This document shows positions 45,720-55,690 of a DNA stretch of 64,000 nt, piece after piece; the first letter of the stretch is position 1, and each line of letters begins with the position of its first letter. The notes beneath the pieces are model-generated. The model saw nothing but the letters and a program-made list of their open reading frames with translations. It was not told the origin of the DNA and did no database searches. The stretch is taken from NCBI GenBank assembly GCA_021234155.1, contig JAJEKV010000092.1, positions 372,001-436,000 of the forward strand, given 5' to 3'. The position numbers and the translations under genes are program-made. Origin of the DNA: Isoetes taiwanensis. Lineage: Eukaryota; Streptophyta; Lycopodiopsida; Isoetales; Isoetaceae.

Positions 45720-47567
45720 TCTTAGGCATCTTGCTAGTGGTAAAGCAAAGGACTTGCAGGGACTTCAGGCCGAGCTGTTGAAATGGGGTGGGCGAGGGCC
45801 TCCCGCAGGAATGGATGGTTAGCAAGGTCACTCCTATTCATAAGACGGGAAGCAGGGATGATTCCACCAACTAGCGTATGATCATGGTGAGCCCGTTACT
45901 CGCAAAACTTCTAGCAGGGGTGCTAGAGAAGAAGTTAACGCAATGGGCGGAGGAAACTGGAGTGCGTGCAGTTGGCCAGGCAGGTTTCCGCCCGGCCCAC
46001 TCCATGAGTGATCATATTTTTACTCTCAGAATCCTTATGGAAGCTAGCCGCAATGCATGACGTGACCTGTATTGCTGTTTCGTGGATTTTAAGACGGCAT
46101 ATGATATGGTCCCTCGGGACCTGTTGTGGCAACGCTTGCAGGAGCTACATGTCCCACAGGATTTGCAGAATGCCATCTACCGGCTGTATGACGGAATATA
46201 TGCCACTTTGCCTGCGTCAGACCACCGGTTGACCAGCACCATAGGTGTTAAACAGGGATGCTCGTTATCTCCATCGCTTTTTGGACTCTATATTGACAAG
46301 TTGGAGACCTGGATGCAGGGAACATGGAGGTGGTGGCCCGCAGTTGCCAGAGGCATATACAGTAAAATAGTTGCTCTATGCAGACGATCTGGGCTTATTA
46401 TCCCATACAGCCAGGAGTATGCAGGAACATTTGGATGCTCTCAGTCTGTGACATAGCAGGAATGACAGTCAACCAGCAGAAAACCAAGCTGTTGCCAATC
46501 CTGTCTGCGCAGCATGATATCCCAGACTTCTATTACAGAGGACAAAGAATGGAAGTTGTAAGGACCTTTAAGTATCTGGGAATCGATTTCTCTGCTAACA
46601 TGCTATGGGATGACTGTGTAGAAAGAAGGGCCAGCGCGGGATGGAAAGCCCTATATGCAATGCAGAATAGCTGTCACAGAATAGATCTCTGCGATTGGGC
46701 ACGCAAAGCACACTTGTTCCAAGCACTCGTGGAACCAGTACTGCTGTATGGGGTAGAGGTCTGGGGGCCAGCGATTAGCAAGGCTACTTGGGATAAGCTA
46801 GAGAGGGTGCAGAAGGCTTTCCTGACATACAGCCTAGGCGTCAAGGACACGGTGTCTTATCCAATTTTGTTGTATGAGACTGGCTTTTGGCCCCTGCAGC
46901 ATTCTGCTATGCGCAGGCACCTTGCGTATTTCCATAAGGTTGACGAAATGGATGCACAACGTCTTCCTCCCCGGGCTCTGTTATTGGCACAAGGGCCGCA
47001 ACGTTTGAAGAGAGTATGGCAAGAGCATTATAGGGGATGGTTCGCACGATGGTCCATAGACTATCAACACATTGTGGATATATCGGATATCACAGAGCAG
47101 GAGCTGCATTTGAATGCGTGCTTTGCTGCCTCTCTGTGGGATGCGCCCACTCTTGCAAAGCCCAAAACAGAGCACTACCACACACAGGTCAATCCGTCGC
47201 TTGAACACGGCCCCCACCAGTATCTGAAGGCACACATTTCGACCAAGAAACGAAGAGCTATAGCTGCAATAAGGATAGAGTCCCACCATCTCAGAATTGA
47301 GACAGGCCGCTGGGTACAGATGGAGGGCAGGGAATCTCTCGGCATGAGAGATTATGCCAGTGCTGTCACATGCAAATGGTAGAAGATGAACACCATGCTC
47401 TACAGGAATGCCCAGCATATGCACACATCCGAGCAGCTCATGCCGATCTCAGATGCTCTGAGATAGCAATTCACCAACTGCTGGCTTCACCAATGGTGGC
47501 ACGTCTTGCGTCCTACATTCTGCAAGTCTCCACCGTCAGGGAGTCCCTCACATCACAGGGAATTTGA
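45720..47567 (+). pseudogene. LINE RT and C-terminal region (family A), broken
   Basis: RT pieces: ILMEASRNA then TGA, then RDLYCCFVDFKTAYDM, GVKQGCSLSPSLFGLY, and LYADDLGLLSH near 46370 in a shifted frame (the catalytic YADD). A 334-codon frame (46378-47382) continues with FKYLGIDFSANMLWD, ALVEPVLLYGVEVWGP, VQKAFLTYSLGVKDTVSYP, FWPLQHSAMRRHLAYF and RIETGRW. The last 65 codons in another frame carry the end of the Cys/His motif (EDEHHALQECPAY). A deletion near 45800 removes about 20 residues before LPQEWMV. At least three lesions are present. Confidence 0.88.
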
Positions 47568-47586
47568 GCGCCCAAATAGGGCCTCT

Positions 47587-47655
47587 CAATGCCTACCACA
47601 AGGGTTTTTCCTCCCACACGAGGGGTTTTTTCATCCCAGTGGTAGAGACACATTG
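47587..47655 (+). repeat. Hairpin element in LINE copy 2
   Basis: Arms CAATG/CATTG and CTACCAC/GTGGTAG enclose GGGTTTTTCCTC, ACGAGG and TTTTTTCATCCC. It has the same loop core as at 14.4, 51.6, 53.2 and 54.3 kb, with different arms. It lies 68 bases upstream of the LINE terminal GGCCTCCGTGG. Confidence 0.85.
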
Positions 47656-47775
47656 TACAGGGTTTCTGTGGTTTTATTTTGTGTTTGGAAACTTTCCGCT
47701 ATATTGTAAAACCGTCTCATAGGCCAGTTGGCCTCCGTGGACGTTAAAATATACTTCCTTCCTTCCTTCCTTCCT

Positions 47776-48019
47776 ACTGAGAATATTATAAACTGCAATA
47801 AGTTACCTTTAACTGTCCCTATCCAAAGACTATGATCATATTCGTTCTGCACTGTAAATGACTGACGATTGTATTTTCTGGCCTCTGTTCATCAAACTAC
47901 ATATCAAACTAATATTTGCAATTTCACAGGTAATCTAGCATAAACAATATCGCATTAGTAAATTCAACATGACACTTAGCTTAGAAAACTTAAACCAGTG
48001 GAATTCTTCCATAGAATTC
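47776..48019. other. Short spacer, nothing recognised
   Basis: A/T-rich sequence between the TTCC tail of one LINE and the end of the next fragment, with no coding signal. Confidence 0.5.
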
Positions 48020-48560
48020 CGCTATGAATCATATTGATAGCCTTCACATTTGTTTCTGTGAGCACTTGCAACAAGTTCTAAATCATAATTGACTTGAAGT
48101 TTAATCCAAATCACATAAACATTGTGACCACTATGCAAGCACCTATTTCTATGCTTCCAAATGTTCCAAAAGACAGTGAAACAAAGAGTATTTTTTTGAG
48201 CATCATCACTCATAATAAAATCAATTACATTAGCCAGTATTTGCATATCAAAGTGAAGCTCAAACCAATCCCAAAGAGCAATTAACCTCAGATAGATAAA
48301 AATGTGCTCCATTATCTCAAAAGCATGGGCAATTTGGTGAAACTCTAGCATTAGCATTAGCATTAGCATTAGGATCATTGACTGATGTCCAAAAAAGGTC
48401 TTATTTTTAGGTACACGTTTATTAGCAACCAGCCATATATAGTAAGTAGCTTTAAGAGCACAATGGGATTTCCATACATTTTTGAAAAGTCTAACCTCTG
48501 TATCTTTGGGAATATTCCAGTAGGCACATGCTTTAAATAGAGATAGTAGTTTTAGTATTT
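48020..48560 (-). pseudogene. Plant L1-type LINE, ORF2 C-terminal fragment
   Basis: Minus strand from about 48540: CAYWNIPKDTEVRLFKNVWK, then SHCALKATYYIWLVANKRVP (the W-L-V block of the zf-RVT region), then in another frame WDWFELHFDMQIL, TVFWNIWKHRNRCLHSG, a typical plant L1 C-terminus. A GCATTA microsatellite (48349-48373) interrupts it between the two blocks. The RT itself is absent. Confidence 0.75.
48349..48373. repeat. (GCATTA)4 microsatellite
   Basis: Four copies of GCATTA in a row. It produces the Leu-Met run at the start of a minus-strand frame here. Confidence 0.95.
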
Positions 48561-49159
48561 AGCAGGCTTAACTAACCTCCCCTACAACAATTTCTGCCAT
48601 TCTAGCCTATCCACCTGGTGTGACACCTTAGCCAAACTTAACCTAAGCTATTGGATCTTCAAATTTTCATATCAACGGCCAGTAATTTCAAAAATCTGAG
48701 GAAATTTTCCTTCCTCTCCTTCGAATAAGGCATCCGGAAAAACATTGATGAACAAAATGCTCTCCGATGCCTCTGGTTTTTTTTTTTTTGGACTTTCTGT
48801 TTCTTCCTGATTAAAGCAAAGTCCATTTATTTTCTTGCTAGGGAACTTCTAGGAATTGGGCTCTCTTTTCTGCCTTGTCTAGGCCTTTCCTTTTTTGTCT
48901 CGTGTTGCCATTCTGTTTTTTCAGGTGGGTTGCTTCGAAATCGAACTGAACTTGGTTTAACTGAATTCCGAGACATTCGTGGTTTGGGGCCTCTAATGAT
49001 CATCAAAGAAGATGAGGGAATTTTTGAAGATTTAGAACTAAATGCGATTTTACTCGTATGTCATACAGTGGAGGTTTAAGACAGAATCTTTAAAACTGCT
49101 AGTTATTAATGACCCTTTGCTCGGAACTCTTTCAATGAAGGGGCCATTTGAGAAACAGG
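48561..49159. other. No gene recognised upstream of the CBP60 fragment
   Basis: A plus stretch at 48926-49070 reads GLLRNRTELGLTEFRDIRG and on, without a known family. It could be a misplaced exon, but I have no support. Confidence 0.35.
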
Positions 49160-51029
49160 CTTCTTCTAAGGATGCACAACCTGATGAAAAGCGCCAGAAG
49201 ATTCTCGTTCTTACTAGGTATGAGCTTAGAACTCTCTAAGTAAAAATGGTTATAAAAAACACACCATAATCTTAATTTGATCGGATGCCTGCTATATAAT
49301 GTCATCATTGAAGTGGTAAGAATGGATAGCCTTCAAAAGTGTTGTTCAACTCTGGAGCCTCTGCTGCGCAGAGTTGTAAGTAACCATAATGCTGTTTTCT
49401 AATGTATACATAATAGTAAATTATGTTCACTGCTTATAAGGTAGTTTCTTAAAATTTGAAGTTGTTATTAGATTGATGAATCAGGTTGGAGAAGAAGTGT
49501 GATGAGTTTTTGCAAAATTAGACCCTTCAAAAGTTTGATTATGGTGATATATTCAAGTTAGAAGTCAGCATCTAGGTGCATAACATTGGATGTTGAGCTA
49601 AATAGTCCTATATTACGAGGCATCTCCTAAGCGCATCCCAAGAACCAGATGACAGAGCCTTGCATCTTCAATTAAAAAATAGACTGGCACTGCCATTATT
49701 CACTGGCCAATACGGTTGAGGGAAACAAGGTTCTGCTATACATGTAGTGCTATAAGATGCCACTAATGCTCAAGTTGTAACCACTGGACCTGAAGCTACT
49801 GCCAAGCTAGACATTACAATATTTGAAGGGGATTTTTCTGCCGATGATGAGGACTGGACACAGAAAGAATCTGATGCTCATGAAGTTAGAGAGTGATATG
49901 GAAAAGGGCCATTTATAGGAGAATTATCTGTAACATTAAAAGAAGGTATAGAGATACTTGAAAAATTAACATTCACAAATATTTGAAGTTGGACCAGGAG
50001 TCAGAAGTTTAGACTTGGGCTAAGAATTGCATCTGGATTTTGTGAGGGGATACGTATACAAAAAGGCAATATAGAATTCTTTACTGTGAAAAATCATCCA
50101 TGACCAGTTTTTTTATATCTTTTGTTGCAATCAATGCAAGACTGGTTTCTGTGAATTAATTATATAGTGTATAAGAATCATTTCTTACCAGCTTTAAGTG
50201 ATGAAGTTTGGCGCTTGGACAAAATTGGCAAGGATGGGATTTTTTATAAGCGATTGAATAGTTCATAAGTTAATACAGTTGAAGATTTTCTTTGTTTCGT
50301 AGTTATATAATCTGCAAAAGCTTAGAAATGTCAGTCTTTCATTACATTTAAACATTATTGTACATAACGTTATTGTTTGACAATTGGTTGCCTAAATGAT
50401 CACATACTCAGAAATGGAATGTCAAACAAGATGTGGGAAGGAATTGCTGAGCAGGCCAAGACATGTGTCCTTAGTAGCAATCTTCATGTTTATTATGCGG
50501 ATGAACGACACAACATTGGAGTTATTTTCAATAACATTTTTCAGTTGGTGGTGCTTATTGCAGATGGCCAATATGTGTCTATTGATTCATTGTCTGACAA
50601 TGAAAAGGTATATATAAAATTAATTGAATCCATCAAATACAGAAGAGTCAAAGCAGAATAATCCTAATATGTGATCGTGGCTGATCATCCAGTTATGTTG
50701 ACGAATTGGTGAAGGTGGCTTATGAAAATTTGAAAAATGTTGTTGAATATGATGGTGAAGCCCTTGCTAGTATTAAACTTTATAAAGTGAGGGGCATGAA
50801 CACGCATACAAAGAATCATGTTGCCTCTAGTGGTCGCAGTGTTCAATCAAATTGTTTGTCGAACCCAACTTCCATACCTAACTCTACATCCCATACAATG
50901 GTGCAAAGATCTATAGCTGCACCTAGTGTTAATGTTATGGGTAGGTATTATATGCATTTGAACGGAATGGTGACAACTTTAGTTGCATCGAAAGTAAACG
51001 AAGTTCTAGAAATACGATGGCAGTTTTAG
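49160..51029 (+). pseudogene. CBP60-family calmodulin-binding protein, many stops, introns retained
   Basis: Exon-like blocks follow the order of plant CALMODULIN-BINDING PROTEIN 60, a family of nuclear transcription regulators in immunity: DEKRQKIL (49185, donor GTATGA), MDSLQKCCSTLEPLLRRV (49323-49375, donor GTAAGT), VGEEV with two TGA (49485), then [59 protein letters not shown] (49665-50101, with four stops), [17 protein letters not shown] (50196, one stop), MWEGIAEQAKTCVLSSNLHV (50430) and VKVAYENLKNVVEYDGEAL (50710). Splice borders remain in several places, so it is a duplicated or decayed genomic copy, not a retrocopy. Confidence 0.88.
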
Positions 51030-51545
51030 CAGTTAGTTATTTTTTGTCCTTTTCCTTCCTAGCATCTTTCTCGCTCCTTCCTTCTTCATCAGCTCGCTTT
51101 TGCATCTCCCGTTCCTTTTTTGCAGTTTGGCTCCCCACCCTCCCACCCTTGCTCTCGTATGCCTTATTGGTAAGCTAATTTTCTAGAGGTTCTAGTGGCT
51201 GGTTGGAGGCCTATATCCTGATGGAGGCCTGGTGCATAGTTGGAGGCCTTTTGTGCCTGGTTGAGGCCCTCATGCCTGGATGGAGGCCCTCGTGCCTAGT
51301 TGGAGGCCCTCGTGCCCATGTAGCCCTAGGGGCGTTTGGAGGTTAATAGCTGGTGAACGATTTTCCCTATAGCTTGTATTTCTGGATGAAGGTTTGGATT
51401 CCAAGCACAAGACGAAGTTCAGTAGAGAAGACAATTCCAACATGAGTTTGTTATTGCAACTTCATTACTATATGTATTCTCCACCCAACAAGGCTGGTCA
51501 GCATGAGGGTATAGATTCTTTTTGAGATTATGACTCTAGCATAGG
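51030..51545. repeat. Spacer with GTGCCTGGTTGGAGGCC repeats
   Basis: Between 51200 and 51310 the phrase TGGAGGCCCTCGTGCC and variants recur five or six times at a period of about 22-24 bases. No coding function is seen. Confidence 0.7.
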
Positions 51546-51630
51546 TTAGTGATCCCATTATTGTCAGGGTTTTTCCTCGAAAACCCAAAAGGGCGAGGTT
51601 TTTTAATCCCGGCCATAATGGTTTCACTAA
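51546..51630 (+). repeat. Standalone hairpin element
   Basis: Left arm TTAGTGATCCCATTATTG is complementary to right arm CCATAATGGTTTCACTAA with few mismatches. The loop core has GGGTTTTTCCTCG, AAAACCC, GGGCGAGG and TTTTTTAATCCC. No LINE coding sequence or LINE terminus lies next to it. Confidence 0.88.
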
Positions 51631-51949
51631 GTCGCTATCAATATGTACTTGTGTTTGGTTATAAGGAGATGCAGCAGCATGAGCATTCATTAGCATTCTT
51701 GTCCGTTTTTGCCTTAGTATTTCTAGAATAACATATATAGTTTATTTTATGTGTACCCACCTAGCATACATACATCGGTGAAAGAATGCAAAGATATCCC
51801 TTAGACAGGATTAGAACAGTCCAAACATTTTGACGGTCATTTGAACAAGCTTGAGGAGGGATGATTTAGTTTCTTCATGTAAATCTATTATTAAAATATT
51901 ATAGCTAATTAAACGGGATGTTGCCTCAATGCAGGTTCCAAGAAGCAAC
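51631..51949. other. A/T-rich spacer, nothing recognised
   Basis: No domain or repeat is recognised between the hairpin and the next LINE. Confidence 0.5.
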
Positions 51950-52199
51950 ATCCCAAGTCAAGCAAGTGGATGAGCTACAAGTATCTTGGTGTAGAATTCT
52001 GTAAGAACACACTTTGGGAACAGTGTATTACCAAGCGGGTGGCTGCTGGATGGAGAGCACTCTATGCAATGCAAAACAATTGTTTTCGCGCAGAAATTCA
52101 TGATTGGCCATGGAAAGCCCACTTGTTTCGGGCTTTGGTAGAGCCTGTTTTACTGTATGGTTCTGAAGTGTGGGGGCCTGTCATTAGTGCTAGTGCTTG

Positions 52200-52427
52200 G
52201 AGTTTATTCCTGCCATAATGACTTTGTTGAAGTTTATTCCTTGTCAAATAACCACTTGCATCTCTTTGGAATCGATACTAAAAAATAATTGTCTTTCAAT
52301 ATCATGATGTCTAATTTGGTTTGCGAAATAAGAAACGCCTCTTTGTTTTTTACTGCATTGGCTTTCTTATCCTCTTTAATTAAGATATATCAATAGAAGA
52401 AGATATTCGTCTCATATCAATAACCCT
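52200..52427. other. Foreign 225-base segment inside LINE copy 3
   Basis: Compared with LINE copy 2, the segment encoding DKLERVQKAFLTY is missing and 225 unrelated bases stand in its place. TTTATTCC occurs twice near its left end. On the minus strand there is a protein-like stretch (AFLISQTKLDIMILKDNYF), not identified. Confidence 0.65.
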
Positions 52428-53202
52428 TGCCATTCAGCCTCGGAGTTAAAACAACAGTGCCCTATGCTATTCTTTTACAAGAGACAGGTTTTTGGCCTCT
52501 TCAACATTCTGCCATGAAGCGCCATCTCCACTATATCTGCAAGGTGCACCACATGGATGATGTTAGGTATCCTGTTCTTGCACTTGCCATGGCTGAATCT
52601 CCTCAGCGTTTGAAACGATGTTGGAAATAGCATTGCACTACATGGTTTGCCCGTTGGGCTGTGCAACCAGAGCACTGCCTGATGCTTGCCAGTTCTGATC
52701 CTGAGCTTTTGCAACAATATCTCAATGGTCGTTTTTCTCAAAAGATATAGGACGCAGTTACTTTGGCCCAAGTGAAAACTGGTCATTATCATGCACACAT
52801 AAATCCCACCTTGGCACCAGGGCCCCAAGCTTATTTGCTTGCTTCATTGTCCAGGAACAAGCTTATAGCTATTGCATCAATTCGCACAGGTCCCACAGGC
52901 TACGGATTGAGACAGGTAGATGGGAGCGGCCGCAATTGCCGCGAGAAGCGAGACTATGTGCCTATTGCCAGTTACAGGTTATTGAAGATGAAAGCCATAC
53001 TCTTCTGAGTTGCCCTGCTTTTGAGATAGTCCGGAATCATTTTTTGATTAGTCCGGAATCATTTTTTGATCTTAGCATTCTATTCCACGCTTCCACAACT
53101 TCTCAGAGCACCATCTGTGCATGACTTGGCATTATACATACTTGAGGTTCTAGATAAACGTCTGCAATTACTGAGCCCTCAGTAGTCATTATCTCCGCTT
53201 GT

Positions 53203-53289
53203 CTAGTATCATCATTACTGCAAAGGTTTTTCCCTTGAAAACCTTTCGAGGCAGGGGTTTTTCAATCCTAGTAGTAATGATTGTACTAG
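53203..53289 (+). repeat. Hairpin element in LINE copy 3
   Basis: Nearly the same as 14348-14434: arm CTAGTATCATCATTACT, loop core, then AGTAATGATTGTACTAG. It lies about 25 bases upstream of the LINE terminal GGTCTCCGTGG. Confidence 0.85.
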
Positions 53290-53559
53290 CCCATTGTATG
53301 GGTCCCATGATCTATTGGTCTCCGTGGACGTTAAAAAAACTATTCTATTCTATTCTATTCTTTAAAAAGTCTTGACTTCATGCACTAGGAAATTTGACAA
53401 AGGGACTTAATAATGATATTGTCGATTTATAGCAAAAAACCTAGAGAGCACGACCAAAGATCCTCGGTACAAGACATCAACGTCAGAGAACAATGTGATA
53501 AGGTTGAAGCAAGGCACTTAGTGCACTGGAAGCTAGACTTAATGATGTGGAATCCTCTC

Positions 53560-53665
53560 TAGAATTAGAAGCTCCATTTTTTCATTGAAGAGGGTGTTAC
53601 TGAACTGTTTATCAAGTTGTATGACGAAGACACGTTTATTGAGCATGATTTTATCGGCAGCTGCA
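53560..53665 (+). pseudogene. C2-domain exon fragment
   Basis: The plus frame reads FIEEGVTELFIKLYDED then TFIEHDFIGSCK and ends at TGCAA/GTAAGC, a good donor. This matches the later half of small plant C2-domain (calcium/phospholipid-binding) proteins of the elicitor-responsive or SRC2 type, where an EGVTEL-like strand precedes D-x-D-x-F-x-x-D-D-F-I-G. The rest of the domain was not found, so it is a single-exon fragment left after rearrangement. Confidence 0.55.
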
Positions 53666-54220
53666 AGTAAGCTATTCTGTTGTTTTAAGAATTTTGAGAT
53701 TGGTTTAATTTTGCAATAAACCAATTGAACAACTATTGGATTAGATTTTTCTAATTTTAAACCTGCGGCATATGATTTATAACTAATATTTCATATTTCA
53801 AGCTTTACAATAAGCATCTTTAGAAGCCAAGTGCCAAATTATTAACTTTTTGGTTTCCTTATATTGATGTAGCCTCTCTTTACGGCACATGTTTTGAAAA
53901 CTGAGCATTTTAGAGATAACCATGTTTCCTACTTATATGTGATGTTTTTACCTAAATGCTATGAGCAATAGCTTCAATGTAGGTCATGTAACTATAATGT
54001 CATTGACCAACAGCCTTTTCCATTTTTTTAGCTGGTAAGGGACTCGCAAAGAACACAAAAACCGGGCTTTTCATTCATCTCAATAGTTTTTCTACAATGG
54101 TATAGAGTGGATAGGTGCACATCGTAGGCTACCTAAAAAATGAAAAACACAGGGAATATCTAGTTATGACACCTGGACCTCAAATAAAATGGTGTGCTAC
54201 AGATGTTGGCTAGTGTACCT
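53666..54220. other. No gene recognised
   Basis: A/T-rich sequence downstream of the C2 exon donor, perhaps its intron. No acceptor-linked second exon is recognised. Confidence 0.45.
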
Positions 54221-54299
54221 GCCGAGAGCTTATCATTGGGATTAAAAAACCTCGCCTTTTCGGGTTTTCGAGGAAAAACCCTAGTGATAAAATCTCGGC
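54221..54299 (-). repeat. Standalone hairpin element, reverse orientation
   Basis: Left arm GCCGAGAGCTTATCATTGGG pairs with CCCTAGTGATAAAATCTCGG. On the minus strand the core has GGGTTTTTCCTCG, AAAACCC, GGCGAGG and TTTTTTAATCCC, almost the same as at 51.6 kb. The arms are unrelated to those of the other copies. There is no LINE sequence next to it. Confidence 0.9.
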
Positions 54300-54333
54300 A
54301 AGGAACTCGGACAATGCAAGGTTGTTAAATGTT

Positions 54334-54358
54334 CCCAAAAAAAAAAAAAAAAAAAAAC
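54334..54358 (+). other. A run, probable retroposon end
   Basis: A run of about 22 A residues follows GTTCCC and precedes CCATACTCC. It may be the 3' end of a short plus-strand retroposed sequence. Confidence 0.4.
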
Positions 54359-54439
54359 CATACTCCATAAAGAATACTGAAGTCACGCATCACCCCTAGA
54401 TCTGCACATCACCAACAAAAAAAACCAATAGAGAAAAAA

Positions 54440-54610
54440 CCTCGAAAAAGCGAGGGGCTGGTCATGTGTGCCACGCGACAAAAAACAACATTTATACCTC
54501 GAAAAAGCGAGGGGCTGGTCATGTGTGCCACGCGACAAAAAACAACATTTATACCTCGAAAAAGCGAGGGGCTGGTCATGCGTGCCACGCGACAAAAAAT
54601 AACATTTACA
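54440..54610. repeat. Three-copy tandem repeat, 57-base unit, with internal hairpin
   Basis: CCTCGAAAAAGCGAGG begins units at 54440, 54497 and 54554, each followed by GGCTGGTCATGTGTGCCACG. CCTCG...CGAGG is self-complementary and resembles a shortened form of the loop core of the hairpin element 150 bases to the left. Confidence 0.92.
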
Positions 54611-55099
54611 ATAATATATACATTAAGGGAGTGTCTGAGAGAGGCGAAAACGTCGATGAGAAGTCGACGAAGAACCTGCAAGAAATAGCAATTCCCAAAT
54701 GAACCAGAGCCCCAGAAAATGCATACAATGCATGCATGTATGGGAGAGATGCATGCTCGCCCATTCGAGAATACCGATCTGATGGCTTGGATCGATGACA
54801 TTCTCGAATAAGGGCTCACATGAAAACAAACAAAAGCTCCCGACAGAAAGAGAACTTCCAAGGTAGAAGGTTGAAGGATGGCCATAAAAGGGACAAGATT
54901 TGGGAAGAACATATCACAACATGGAAAATCATGCCAAATTGTCAAACCAAGCATATTCTCAAACTGTCAAACTGTCACTTTGAGAATATGCAGGATTTGA
55001 AATCGCAGTATTGTCGTGAATTTGCACTATTGCCATGCATTCCCATGCATGCACGTAGGATAGATGGGTGTTGCGGTCGACTACCATGTACAGAGGAAT
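54611..55099. other. No gene recognised
   Basis: No domain is seen. CATTCGAGAATACCGATCTG near 54761 and ATCGATGACATTCTCGAATA near 54790 form an imperfect inverted pair (TTCGAGAAT/ATTCTCGAA). Confidence 0.45.
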
Positions 55100-55255
55100 A
55101 CGCAACAATGAATTGGATTATTATTTCATGGAATGCAATGTTTCTTTTGCTCCAGTTAAGTTAATATATATCATGTTACGCAACAATGAACTGGATTATT
55201 ATTTTATGGAATGCAATCTTTCCTTTGCTCCAGTTAAGTTAATATATATCATATT
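55100..55255 (+). repeat. Two-copy tandem repeat, 78-base period
   Basis: ACGCAACAATGAATTGGATT at 55100 and ACGCAACAATGAACTGGATT at 55178 head two almost identical units ending TTAATATATATCAT. It directly abuts the dispersed repeat copy 2. Confidence 0.92.
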
Positions 55256-55257
55256 GC

Positions 55258-55690
55258 TACATATTCTAAACGAGGTGCACCCTGGACTACCTCAATCGTC
55301 GGATTCGTCGATCCTATGACCCAGATCGTATGTTGGGGCCTGTGAGCACCTCTCGTTTCGCTTATAGTCATTTATGATTGGAGGCGCCTATGATTTTGAA
55401 ATATGAAATATGCTTGCGCCTAAAGTTTTGAGGGAATATCGAACCTCTATACGGCTTTGCCTAAGATTTTAGAATATGAAATACGGGGGCTCGAACTTCT
55501 ACCAAAATAACTCAATGTCCTAATAAGACTACTTTGACCAATATACCCAGTAAGCTAATGTGATTATTTTTTATCTTGAATCTATGTTTTTTTTTTATAA
55601 CAACCCATTAGATTGTTTTAGGGATATATAGTCTATGGCATCCATATCAAATCCCTCTGGAACCCCCTGTTATTTTGCTACATATAACAA
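55258..55690 (-). repeat. Dispersed repeat with tRNA-like promoter, copy 2
   Basis: Same family as 17495-17987. On the minus strand it has TGGTCAAAGTAG (A-box-like) and AGTTCGAGCC (B-box-like, one change). TTGCTACATAT occurs at both borders of this copy (55252 and 55674), either a target duplication or part of the element. It lacks the A/TTCTA insertion seen in copy 1. Confidence 0.75.

Larger units (their letters stand above)
45690..47775 (+). mobile_element. Family-A LINE, copy 2, 5'-truncated
   Basis: It starts inside the endonuclease-RT linker (GKAKDLQGLQAELLKWG) and runs through RT and the C-terminal region to a 3' end with GGCCTCCGTGGACGTTAAAA, followed by (TTCC)5. It differs from copies 1, 3 and 4 at many bases, so it is an older or separate subfamily. 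The tail is TTCC here instead of TTCTA. Confidence 0.88.
51950..53362 (+). mobile_element. Family-A LINE, copy 3, 5'-truncated and interrupted
   Basis: It begins in the RT thumb region: YKYLGVEFCKNTLWEQC, ALVEPVLLYGSEVWGPVISA. At 52200 unrelated DNA replaces about 40 bases, and the LINE resumes near 52428 with FSLGVKTTVPYAIL, FWPLQHSAMKRHLHY. After further frame changes it has GHYHAHINPTLAPGPQAYL and the Cys/His motif YCQLQVIEDESHTLLSC. A short direct repeat (TTAGTCCGGAATCATTTTTTGA) lies near 53048. The 3' end has the hairpin, then GGTCTCCGTGGACGTTAAA and (TTCTA)4. The last 690 bases are nearly identical to 14275-14899. Confidence 0.9.

Noticed and set aside
48349-48373. Leu-Met run at a protein N-terminus
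   Set aside because: It is the translation of a GCATTA microsatellite.
54440-54610. Possible CRISPR-like array
   Set aside because: Three head-to-tail copies of a whole 57-base unit with no unique spacers, in a plant nuclear context.
54409-54954. 181-codon minus frame with three identical 19-residue repeats
   Set aside because: 57-base repeats are a multiple of three, so they keep any frame open; both strands show it.
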